Source of the DNA: Oehlia diaphana
Taxonomy: Eukaryota; Glomeromycota; Glomeromycetes; Glomerales; Glomeraceae
DNA length: 14,112 bases
Reading direction: 5' to 3'
Assembly (NCBI GenBank): GCA_003833135.1
Contig: QZLH01000002.1
Span: 70,490-84,601, forward strand
The translations under genes and the position numbers were made by a program. Under the pieces are notes generated by a model. That model saw only the letters and a program-made list of their open reading frames with translations, searched no databases and had not been told where the DNA came from. Shown here piece by piece: positions 1 through 9,364 of this stretch. The number at the start of each line of letters is the position of its first letter. Positions within the stretch are counted from its first letter, which is position 1.

Positions 1-44
1 TTGGGAGTATAATTAGTATAATTTCCTTTAATATATCTTCCACC

Positions 45-76
45 AAAAAAAAAAAAAAAAAAAAAATTAAAAAAAA

Positions 77-110
<34 letters not shown>

Positions 111-149
111 AAAAAAAAAAAAAAAAAAAAAAAATAAAAAAAAAAAAAA
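45..149. repeat. Poly(A) tract, about 105 bp
   Basis: Almost pure A broken by a few T residues, with no C or G from 45 to 149. The length may be inaccurate, because homopolymers of this size are prone to sequencing and assembly error. It could be the tail of an old retroposed element, but no target-site duplication or element body is recognisable beside it. Confidence 0.85.
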
Positions 150-532
150 GTCCCCGATCTCGGGAATTTTTGTATTGCATAAAACATGCGAGGCCAAAAA
201 ATTTTTCAATCAAGTTCTTTTTTCCCTGCTTTCCTTGCTTTCTCTGATTTCCCTGCATGTTCACATGTTAAATGATAATCACTTGCTTGCCCTTAAATAT
301 TTGTTAATTATTACTATAATTGATTTCATTTTTTGGACGAAAAAGAATATACTTTTAACTATAAAAAGAAGTTATTGTTATTGTATATGAAATTTTTCTC
401 ACTCTAATTGGTTTATGATACATTTATATAATATATCCATAACCATGGTTTATCCGTTAATGGGATTTGATGATAGAAGCTCATCAATATTTATTATATG
501 TACACCCTCTTGGGGAGATGGAACAAGAGGGA

Positions 533-636
533 GCATTTATGAAGGGTATTATACATAATGGCCACATTTATGAAGGGTACATTTATGGAGGGTGCATTTA
601 TAGAGGGTGCATTTAAGGGGTACATTTTATAGAGAG
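533..636. repeat. 15-bp minisatellite, GCATTTATGAAGGGT-like
   Basis: Copies of a 15-bp unit start at 533, 564, 579, 594, 609 (two bases shorter) and 622 (diverged). The units read (A/G)CATTTATNNAGGGT. The copies at 564, 579 and 594 are contiguous and differ at one to three positions. A 16-bp interruption (548-563) separates the first copy from the rest. No coding role is visible. Confidence 0.8.
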
Positions 637-1199
637 CTGATGGTTTAGTGGGCAGGCAATAGTACCCGAGTATCTTCCAAATTTGGTGGGTAACTTTATA
701 TTACATGAATTTTATTACAAAATTATATATAATCGGGTAAATTGTAATATATAATGTCGCATATAAAATGTAATTTATATTATGGGTATGGGAACTTGGG
801 GGCTGCATTAAATACGGTAGTTTAGATCAACTTTTGTTTTAAAACATTCCATTTATTCCATATATTCCATTTATTCATGCCTTTTTTATGATTCTTGAAT
901 GACTTCTTGAACATGAGGCATGTAATCGAAATTTTTTTGTTACACATTCGATAGGATGAAGCCGGGAAACCCGCCCACGTACTCACGTATCCTAAGGTTC
1001 ATAGTTCATACATAATTTTGGAGGTGCCAAAATAATAATAAATCCCCCTTTTCGGGGTAACCCTAATTAATACAATGATTATTATTTATTATATTTATTA
1101 TCGTTTCCCGAAATACCCGAATACATGCATTATTGACACGCGTATATAAAATTAATTATTATGATAAAATATAAATAAATTAAAAAAACGTCTTCTGTT

Positions 1200-1317
1200 A
1201 GTTACGGCCATACACAGTGAAAAGCACCGGAACCCGTCCGATCTCCGAAGTTAAGCCACTGATGGCCCAGTCAGTACTACGGTTGGGGACAACGTGGGAA
1301 TACTGGGTGCTGTAACT
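1200..1317 (+). rRNA. 5S ribosomal RNA
   Basis: A complete 5S rRNA gene of about 118 nt, the RNA of the large ribosomal subunit made by RNA polymerase III. The conserved blocks are all present: ACGGCCATAC near the 5' end, GAAAAGCACC, CCCGTCCGATCT, GAAGTTAAGC and the 3' part GTGGGAATACTGGGTGCTGTA. The ends were set by helix I: the first nine bases (AGTTACGGC) pair with the last nine (GCTGTAACT), with one G-U pair. The pol III promoter is expected to be internal (A box, intermediate element and C box bound by TFIIIA), as in other 5S genes. The gene stands alone, not in a tandem array within this window, and a T-run follows directly. Confidence 0.97.
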
Positions 1318-1322
1318 CTTAA

Positions 1323-1345
1323 TTTTTTTTTTTTTTTTTTTTTTT
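1323..1345 (+). terminator. RNA polymerase III terminator, 23 T
   Basis: An unbroken run of 23 T on the sense strand begins six bases after the 5S rRNA 3' end. Pol III stops at runs of four or more T, so this run is far longer than needed. Confidence 0.85.
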
Positions 1346-1876
<531 letters not shown>

Positions 1877-4246
1877 ATGACATCACCGTCTAAAGAATGT
1901 GTTACTTGTGGAAAAAATAATTCGGTAGGATTTTGGTGTTCTAATTGTGAACATCAAAGATTTCGTGATAACTTTCAAAATTGGACGAGCGAAAATGATT
2001 TAATTGATGATTTAATTAGAAATGTACAACTTTCATCATCTTGTTCGGAAGAATATATTGAATGGATACCATTTTCAGATCTTGAATTTGTAAAATATCA
2101 TGGTAGAGGTAGACATAGTACAATATATACAGCATCATGGCTTCGTGGACCATTACGTACATTTGATGAATTAAGTGAAGATTATGTAAGATCTGGACCT
2201 CGAAAGGTTGTCCTAAAATCTCTTGATAATTCTAGGAATATTAATCCACAATATTGTTATATGGTACGTTATTTATAAAAAAAAAAAAAAATTTAATTAT
2301 TTTAATTTATTATTAATTATTACTTATGGTAATTACAATTTTTTAGTTAAGGGAATGTATTTGTCAAAAATATGAAAATGATTACGAATTATGTTATGGA
2401 TTAACTCGAGATCCTATATATAAAGATTATATGTTAGTAATGGATTATTCTGAGAATGGAAATCTTTATGATTATATTAAAGAGAAGGATAGGTTTGTTT
2501 TGGATTGGATAAAAATAATTGAAGATTGTTGTGATTTATCAAAAATTTTAGACTCGTTACATTCTCGTAATTTAGTTCATGGAAATCTTCATGGAGGGAA
2601 CGTTTTAAGTACGGTCGAAGGATTTACAATTTCGGATATGGGACTTGGACATCCAGCAGATGAAATTCCATTCATGAAAATTTATGGTGTTTTACCTTTC
2701 GTTGCACCTGAAGTTATTCGTGGTGAAAGATATACACCTTCAGCTGATATTTATAGTTTTGGAATCATAATGTGGATGTTATCATCAATTCAATTACCTT
2801 TTGCTGATAGAGCTCATGATTTAGAACTTGCAAAAGATATTATTAATGGTCTTCGTCCAACTATTGAAATTTGTATGCCAGAATTATTTTTAGATTTGAT
2901 GACAAGATGTTGGAATGAAAATATTGAAGTTCGACCAACTTCTAATGAATTAGTAAAATTATTAACGGAATGGAAATATGCATTACAAAATTTTGATTAT
3001 TATACTATGGAAGATTATAATCATTTAATTATTTCTCAAGTTGATGAAGTTGATGATGTTTATATGGATACGAATATTATTAGATCTCATAATATACATG
3101 AGAATGCTATTTATACTAGTCAACTCATCGATTATTGTTCATTACGTCGAATTAATCATCTTAACGATTCTCCTATCGATTCTTTACTTAAAAGTAAGCC
3201 ACGTTTAACAAATATATATATATATACAGTATATTTACTATACTTTTTTTTAAAAAACTAAATTTTTTTTTTTTATTATTACAGGACATCTCATAGATAT
3301 TATACCATATGAACAATTTAGTGAAATTCAATTGATTTCTCATGGAGGATATAGTTCAATGTATTCGGCATTTTGGAAGGAGAGAGGAATTAAAGTTGCC
3401 ATGAAAATGTTTCGTGATGCTTTTAACTTAGATTTTGGATTTCTTTCATCATTAAATTCATGTTTGAATTTAAGAAATTATGAAATAGGGCCAGAATATT
3501 ATGGAATAACTAAAGATCCTATAAGTCATAATTACGTTATTTTAATGCAATATTTTGAAGCAGGAAATTTATATAATCAAACATTTTTAAATTGGAGAGG
3601 GAAAATACTTTCATTATTAAAAATATCATTAAAATTAAAAGAAATTCATGGTTTAGGATTAATTCATAAAAATCTTCATGGAGGAAATTTATTACCAATT
3701 TATAATAATAATGGTAATGAATATGAATGGTTTATAACAGATACTGGAATAACAAAATCAAATTGTTATAAATTATATGGTGTATTACCATTTATGGCAC
3801 CAGAAGTATTAATACATAATAATTTTACACAATCTTCAGATATTTATAGTTTATCAATGATAATGTATATTATATTAACTGGTTTTAAACCATTTAATAA
3901 TAAGGTACATAATATAAAATTAGCCACAAATATTGTTTTAAATCAAAAAAGACCTGATATTTTTTCAATTTCATTGGATAATATTCCAAATGATTATTTA
4001 AAATTATTAAAACAATGTTGGTCTCATAATCCTACTAATAGACCAAATATTAATCAAATTATAGATATACTTGAAGATTGGATTACACAATTGGATCATA
4101 GATCTTGTACTAGAATTACTGAACAATTTGTAAAATGTGAAAAATCTGGTTTTACGGATCCAGCTAATTTTTATATTTGTGAAGATGATGATAATTATTA
4201 TAGTAGAAATTTTACCGATTGGAAAAAAGATCTTTGTTTTTATTAG
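1877..4246 (+). CDS. Tandem pseudokinase with N-terminal zinc-ribbon-like motif (3 exons)
   Basis: Spliced from exons 1877-2263, 2347-3193 and 3285-4246 into 732 codons (731 residues plus stop). An in-frame TAA at 1871-1873 fixes the start. Cys8, 11, 21 and 24 form a zinc-ribbon-like motif, followed by the NW-S-N-ID segment I associate with the expanded Rhizophagus kinases. Kinase fold 1 spans about residues 67-340: glycine loop G76-R-G78 with Ser replacing the third Gly, Lys114, Glu132, HGN (207-209) in place of HRD, Asn214, DMG (226-228), APE (249-251). Kinase fold 2 spans about 421-678: Lys452, Ser where the alpha-C Glu is expected (about 467), HKN (539-541), Asn546, DTG (564-566), APE (583-585). 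Both domains keep the ATP-binding Lys and metal-binding Asp but lack the catalytic Asp, so phosphotransfer is doubtful and a scaffold or allosteric role is more likely. Weak activity cannot be excluded. The two halves resemble each other, which suggests internal duplication or fusion of neighbouring copies. Confidence 0.85.
2264..2346 (+). other. Intron 1 of tandem kinase gene (83 nt)
   Basis: Donor GTACGT directly after the ATG codon at 2261-2263; acceptor TTTTTTAG. It joins the exons in phase 0. Reading through it hits a stop 15 bases in. Splicing restores the alpha-C segment (LRECICQ) and the YGLTRDP hinge-side motif expected between the N-lobe Lys and the hinge. Confidence 0.85.
3194..3284 (+). 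other. Intron 2 of tandem kinase gene (91 nt)
   Basis: Donor GTAAGC, acceptor TTACAG, phase 1 (A + GA gives Arg412). It contains a TA repeat and a T-run. Without splicing, the frame ends after a low-complexity Ile/Tyr/Leu/Phe tail. With splicing, the linker after kinase fold 1 runs straight into the first strands of kinase fold 2, which has no convincing ATG start of its own. Confidence 0.82.
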
Positions 4247-5161
4247 ATTTATTAGATAATTTATATATATATATATATATATATATTTGAATAACGTATT
4301 TAAAATTATTTTATCTTCCAAATTTTCACGTATTATCATTACTTTGGATTTTTTATAAAAATTTTCACGCACCCAAAATTCTCGATCATAACCATTCCAC
4401 TTAATCATTCGCTCATTCACTAATTCACTCATTCACTCATTCACTCATTTTGCTCATTCGTTCGTATTTAAAAAATCATTTATTTTCAAAATTTCACTAT
4501 TTTGTATTTTTTTTTTAATAAAAATTTTTGTTATTTACACTCACGCACACACAGAATTCCACTTAATCATTCGTTCATTCACTCAATTCACTCATCCGCT
4601 CTTTGGATTTTTTAAATTTTTATATTAACACTCACACAAAAATTCTCGATCACGACATTCCTCTTAGTCATTCGCTCATTCACTCGTATTTAGAATTAAT
4701 TATCTTCAAATTTTTCACACGTCAAATTCATTACTTTGATCAAATTTTATATTTACGCTCACGCACACAAAATTCTTGATCATAACATTCCACTTAATCA
4801 TTCGTTCATTCGCTTGTATTTAGAATTATCTATCTCCAAATATTCATGTGTCAAATTCACTACTATTTGATTTTTTTTAATAAAATTTTATAATTATTTA
4901 TTTATTTATTCACTCACACGAGAAATCTCGTCACAAGATTTTTAATCTCCCTCACGTTGTGCACCAAAAAAAAAAAAAATTCTCGACCACAAAATTATAT
5001 TCATTCTCACACACAAATTACAATTCTCGTCATAAAATTCCACTTAATCATTTACTCTCAAATCTCACCCTCAAATTTTCAACTCTCAAATTTCAACTCT
5101 CAAATTTCAACTCTCAAATTTCAAACTATTAGATTTCACTTTCAAATTTCATTCTCAAATT
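4247..5161. repeat. Decayed tandem repeat array between convergent genes
   Basis: This gene-free 0.9 kb lies between the 3' ends of two convergent genes. It is built from irregular copies of one module: TATTTAGAATTA..., ...TTCACACGTCAAATTCA, a T/A-rich spacer, CTCACGCACACAAAATTC, TCGATCATAACATTCCACTT and AATCATTCGCTCATTCACTC. The CCACTTAATCATTCG block or a close variant recurs near 4396, 4559, 4656, 4790 and 5039, so units run from about 100 to 250 bp. The start also holds a TA microsatellite (4262-4287). Short frames in the array are repeat-derived and not called as genes. The 3' UTRs and polyadenylation sites of both flanking genes must lie here. Confidence 0.8.
4399..4450. repeat. 8-bp CATTCACT-type microsatellite
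   Basis: Repeated TCATTCAC/TCATTCGC octamers, with four close copies from about 4415 to 4448. It is an expanded part of the larger module in this intergenic region. Confidence 0.75.
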
Positions 5162-5165
5162 TCAC
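5054..5165. repeat. 14-bp minisatellite, ACTCTCAAATTTCA
   Basis: Three perfect head-to-tail copies occupy 5082-5123, with about five diverged copies around them (ACCCTCAAATTTTCA, CTTTCAAATTTCA, TTCTCAAATTTCA). The last copy reaches the stop codon of the minus-strand SAM/kinase gene (5162-5164), so the repeat touches the end of the coding sequence. Confidence 0.85.
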
Positions 5166-7505
5166 ACTCTCTCATTCATTATTTCACTTAACCATTCATG
5201 TCTTAATGCCATTTCCGCGGTGAAATTATTATCTTTTGCAGATTCAAGTAATAGATTTTTAAATTGAATAAAACTATTAGAATAATTATTATTAAAACAT
5301 TGATCTGTACCTTTTAATTCATCCATAAGTCTTCCAACTTGATAAATATCATAACAAGCGAAATATGGTTTACCAATAACAGCTTGTTCAGGCCATCTAT
5401 TCCAAAGAGAAAATTGTAAAATTTCATTAACAGGACCTCCTAATTCTAAATCAATTATTAACCAATCACCATTATCTTGTCTTAAAATATTTCCCCAATA
5501 AATATCTCTATGAGTCCAATTAACTTGATGCATATCTTTAAGAACTTGTAAAATAGTTTTGATCATTGATTTAACTTCCAATTCATTCTTTGGATAATAA
5601 TAATATCCTACAGGATGTAAAAAAATTTTACAAGAACCATCTTTAGTTAAAATTGGATAACTAAGATTACCTTTTAAATCAATACAATGAACTAAATTAT
5701 TAATATGAGAAGTTTCCAAATAAATTTTTCTTATAGTATCATAATTAAAATTTTCTTTCATTTTTTGTGTTGATAAAGATTTTTTTACGAAATTTCCCAT
5801 AAATTCTATACTAGTACCACCATCACGATTTATTGTTAAATATAAAGGATGAGTGGATTTGTTTATCTTAAATTGTACCCAATTACGTCTTATTGAATCC
5901 AAAACATTATAAATATTAATAACAGTACGAATCATTCTTAATCTATCCAAAATCCTATCCAAATCAAAATCTTGAGATATTAATATAATCTTATATCTTA
6001 ATGGATCAAAAACATACCATCTTAAAATTGGACCTTTTGATATATAAACAAATTTAAAAGGTAAATTTGAATAATAAATATCTTTCCAATGAGTTTTCTC
6101 AATAATATTTTGAATACCAACATCCCATTCAATATTTTCGGGTAATTCAACACCATGAATTATTAAATGATCATTAATCCAACACATCCAATCAGGTCTT
6201 AAAAGATCTTCCTTTGATTGAATAAAATTACGTGCCATATAAATCCATTGTGATTTTTGAGATTGTAAACAACTTAAAGTTCCTTGAATTAATGCATCAA
6301 TAATTAAATTATAACAAATTAAATTATTTTCTTGACAAGATGAATTAGAAGTATATGGATATGTCAAAGCATTAATAAATGGCAATGAAATAGGTGAAGA
6401 TGGAATAATATTTCCAAATTCTCTAAAACATTGTTCTTGAGGTGTAACATATGAATATATGTTAGAATTTTCTTGATTATTTAAAAGACAAAATGATGGA
6501 ACCAATACTCTTATTGGTAATGGAGTCAAAAGGAATCTTTTTAATTCATATATAGAAGGAACTTTGAATAATTTTCTTGTAATAAGTTGTTGAAATAAAT
6601 CCATTTTGTTGAAGAAATTTTCCTAATTATAATAATATATAATAAATCATTACATATGAAATCATATAATATATATATATATATATATAGTATAATTTAT
6701 ATAATTTATATATAATGAATATAAATATATAATTTATATAATATATAAGTGAATTATTTTTTTAACTTACTTTTGATATATTATTATTTCTTAATAAATA
6801 TGGTTTTTGTTCCAAATCATTAAATTTTAATAATAATTCTAAAAAATAAAAAAAAAAATAATTATATTTATAATTAGTATGCAAAAATTTTGATCAAGTA
6901 ATTTAATTAGTAATTACCTTCAGGTTCATAATAATTCTCATTATTATAATATCCTAAGAATATCAAAAGTTTGTAAATAAAAAAAAAATTTCAATTTTTT
7001 TAAATTAAATTAAATTGTAACATTTTCTTACCATGTAAACGTAAAATTTCAGCTTCTAAATGTAAAATTAATAATCCTGAAATACCCATTTTAAAGAAAT
7101 CAATTCTTGTCATTTTCAAAAAAGTTTTCCCATCAATTTGTTTTAATCTAAATTTATATTCAGATTCTTTATTAAATAAATCTTTTCGACAATAACCTTC
7201 AACACTAAACATAACTTTTAAATGATAAATGAGTTTTTGAACATCCCATTTCTTAATTATATCAAGATCAATTGTTGGAAAATTTAAAATATTCCAATAT
7301 TCATGTTTTACTCGAGAAATTGATTTATTATTTTCAACTTTTTTTTTTAAAAAAAAATAATAATAATTTTTTTTTATGATTAAAATTTTTATTTTATATT
7401 ATATTATCGTTTATAAAAAAAAAATATATATATATATATTTTATTATTTTTAAACTTACGTAATTTTTTGTTCAAGTTTCTTTTTTTATTATTATTTCTT
7501 GTCAT
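5162..7505 (-). CDS. SAM-domain and kinase-like fusion protein (5 exons)
   Basis: Exons on the minus strand: 7505-7460, 7337-7032, 6953-6918, 6838-6771 and 6622-5162, together 639 codons (638 residues plus stop). An in-frame TAA at 7514-7512 precedes the start. Residues about 46-117 resemble a SAM domain (a protein-interaction helical bundle), with the pattern W-x-V...IDGKTFLKMT...MGI...L.LEAEIL. Residues about 285-330 contain RPDWMCWIND and a later GVEL, reminiscent of a PD-(D/E)xK nuclease core without its Lys; this part is tentative. Residues about 405-632 are kinase-like: Lys432/433, Glu455, HRD (523-525), Asn530, DLE (543-545) in place of DFG, and a C-terminal AEMALRHEWL element typical of the last kinase helix. 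Unlike its neighbour it keeps the catalytic Asp525 and metal Asp543, so it could be active. The middle-plus-kinase layout recalls the kinase class of Crinkler-type proteins, but no Crinkler N-terminus is seen. Confidence 0.75.
6623..6770 (-). other. Intron 4 of SAM/kinase gene (148 nt)
   Basis: Donor GTAAGT, acceptor TATAATTAG, phase 0. It contains a TA repeat (about 6669-6689). The last exon then reads six codons (ENFFNK) before the Met that would otherwise look like the start of a 480-residue protein. Confidence 0.75.
6839..6917 (-). other. Intron 3 of SAM/kinase gene (79 nt)
   Basis: Donor GTAATT, acceptor TTTTTTAG, phase 1. It separates a 36-nt exon (6953-6918) from a 68-nt exon (6838-6771). 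Confidence 0.7.
6954..7031 (-). other. Intron 2 of SAM/kinase gene (78 nt)
   Basis: Donor GTAAGA, acceptor TATTCTTAG, phase 1. It removes the stop that would end the SAM-like frame at 7000. Confidence 0.75.
7338..7459 (-). other. Intron 1 of SAM/kinase gene (122 nt)
   Basis: A GTAAGT donor follows the 46-nt first exon. The proposed acceptor AG follows a run of A preceded by T, which is unusual but is the only AG that keeps the SAM exon open from its 5' side. Phase 1 (C + TT gives Leu16). The first exon encodes a very basic leader rich in Asn, Lys and Arg. This is the least certain junction of the gene. Confidence 0.6.
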
Positions 7506-9364
7506 GATATTTTATTATTTTTACCGAAAGAATTTTTTATTTTTTTTAGATAAAAATTTGGATTTTTTTTATTGTTTTATTTAGAAAATTTGGTTTTTTA
7601 GATAAATTTGTAAATAATAAAAAAACCACATCTTGTGTATTTATTTATATATTCTCATATTCGTCATAAATCGTCATACAGTAAGTGAAACATTTGAAAA
7701 TTTCGTATTAATTTCGTAAAAAAAAAAAAAATTTTATATATATCGCAAATTTATATTCAGTATTTTAACAAAAAAATGCCGCGTGATTCATTGTAAATTG
7801 TACATTGTTGTTACCCTTTGCCAAGCAACCAAGCAATATGGCTTGAAAAAAAAAAAAAAAAAATTTAAAACCAAGCGCGGATTAAAAATTTGCGCATTGC
7901 GCAGCAAATCATAAAAAGAAGAAATTTTTAAAAGATTCAATAAACCTCGATAGTCTTGAAAGGTGAAAAGGTTCTTTAATTGCTATTTTAATTGTCACTT
8001 CGCGTAACTTGCGATTATAAGTTAGAAAAAAAAATTTATAATTTTACGCTTTTATTTAAATTTTCGGGTAGGTCGATCGGCTGCGCCACTGCATTAAATT
8101 TTGATTTTACTCTATCTGTTGATATTAAATATTAATTAAAAATTATTACATAACATTTGCTTACAACTAAAAATTTAACATATGAAGAGAGTAGAAAATT
8201 TTATGAGGCTAAGAAAAAAAAAATGGTACAAAAAATTTGCAACAATTTGATTTGAGAATTTAATAGTAAAAAAGATAAAAATAGATGAACAAGCAGGTAA
8301 AAAAAAAAGATGACAAATATGATATCTAAATATTTAGTAATTGCTGATGAAATTGAATTAATTATTTATTAATTTATTTGTTTGTTTTATATTATCATCT
8401 ATTTTTTTTTATTATTATTATTTTGAAATAAAGAAGCTAATAAACAAATAAGCCACAAAAATTAACGAATCAGATATTGTGCACAATGATAAAAAAAAAA
8501 TCAGAATTTTTATAAAAATACGATCACAAGTATGATTCAGGTTTTTCTTTCCCACAACCTTCTCATTCAATAAAAGAAGTTTGCGCACTTGCACACGATA
8601 TTAATGAATGTCAGACTGTCAGTACGTCAAATTAAATTATCAAACGAAATTGAAAACGCATCGGATCAAGAAAGTATATTATTTATTAGAATACTACTAG
8701 GAATAAGACTAACATCTTACATACTACATGACCGGAATCTTTCACATTTGGTACAATTTCCGACATTTTCTAAATATACCGGACATTCTCCGGACATCCT
8801 CACTGCAATTTCCGGACATTCCTTTTTTGGAATGTTCAAGTATTTTACATCTATAACAATATAACAATACAATTTATGATGTTTAATCAACATAAAAATA
8901 TATATACATATATATTTTTTGCTCCCTATTTTTACTATTTTTAAAAATTTAATTATGTAAATTATGCAGTGCATCATCTCAAATTTGGTTGGATGATTCA
9001 TTAGAAAACCTGTACATTATGCATGATACATAATAAAGCGCATTTAATCATTTAAAATTCACGTGTAAAATAACGTCACGTATTTGTATATCGTATTGCG
9101 TAATTTAAAATAATCGCGCTAAACGAAATAAGCTTAGCAAAATTATTTAATGTACGCGTTTTTTTTTTGGTAAAATGTGCGCAGAATTATTTAAAATATT
9201 TATTTTATTTTATTTTAAAAAAATTAAAAAAAAAACACACACACATATATATATAATTATTACCTATCCATTCACTCTTTACCAAACAATAATGCCAAAT
9301 CAAAGAACAAACCATTAACGAACCCAAATTGTTTTTCTTCATTAATTATTCTTCTTTGTATATA
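7506..9364. other. Gene-free spacer between SAM/kinase and F-box genes
   Basis: No gene is supported on either strand. The 91-codon plus frame (8589-8864, no ATG at its start) and the 94-codon minus frame (8717-9001) overlap on opposite strands, show no domain and look like chance. The stretch holds a cluster of CCGGACAT repeats (8757-8820), an A-box-like motif on the minus strand (about 8081-8092), a G+C-rich imperfect palindrome (7889-7908), a perfect 12-bp palindrome ATTGTGCACAAT (8475-8486) and a CA/TA microsatellite (about 9233-9254). The SAM/kinase promoter should lie just above 7505 and the F-box 3' UTR just below 9365. Confidence 0.65.
8757..8820. repeat. Cluster of CCGGACAT octamers
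   Basis: CCGGACAT occurs at 8779-8786, 8790-8797 and 8812-8819, with a diverged TTCCGACAT at 8757-8765. The copies are irregularly spaced and stand out as C+G-rich words in an A+T-rich spacer. They may be remnants of a tandem repeat or a protein-binding cluster; nothing here decides between these. Confidence 0.6.

Larger units (their letters stand above)
1..1199. other. Gene-free left flank
   Basis: No supported gene lies here. The stretch holds a poly(A) tract (45-149), a 15-bp minisatellite (533-636), short ATTCCATTTATTCC-type repeats near 845-875 and a small G+C-rich imperfect hairpin near 951-995. Open frames of 65-71 codons in this stretch are driven by homopolymers or are short chance frames with no recognisable domain, so I do not call them genes. 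Confidence 0.7.

Noticed and set aside
67..264. 65-codon minus-strand frame rich in Phe
   Set aside because: Two thirds of it is the poly(A) tract read backwards, and it has no domain.
4007..4432. 141-codon minus-strand frame overlapping the last kinase exon
   Set aside because: It is antisense to a well-supported coding exon, enters the TA microsatellite and the 8-bp repeat, and has no recognisable domain.
4247..5161. CRISPR-like array of repeats
   Set aside because: The units vary in length and sequence, no unique spacers of constant size occur, and the genome is eukaryotic.
4957..5223. 88-codon plus-strand frame with repeated FQ/SN/QIS residues
   Set aside because: It is a translation of the 14-bp minisatellite that runs antisense into the SAM/kinase C-terminus; repeats with a length not divisible by three keep no protein period.
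8020..8110. tRNA gene on the minus strand
   Set aside because: An A-box-like motif is present, but there is no B box and no cloverleaf of about 72-90 nt; kept only as a possible SINE remnant.
8589..9001. Overlapping opposite-strand frames of 91 and 94 codons
   Set aside because: No domain, no intron support, the plus frame lacks an ATG at its start, and they share the CCGGACAT cluster; chance is the simpler explanation.
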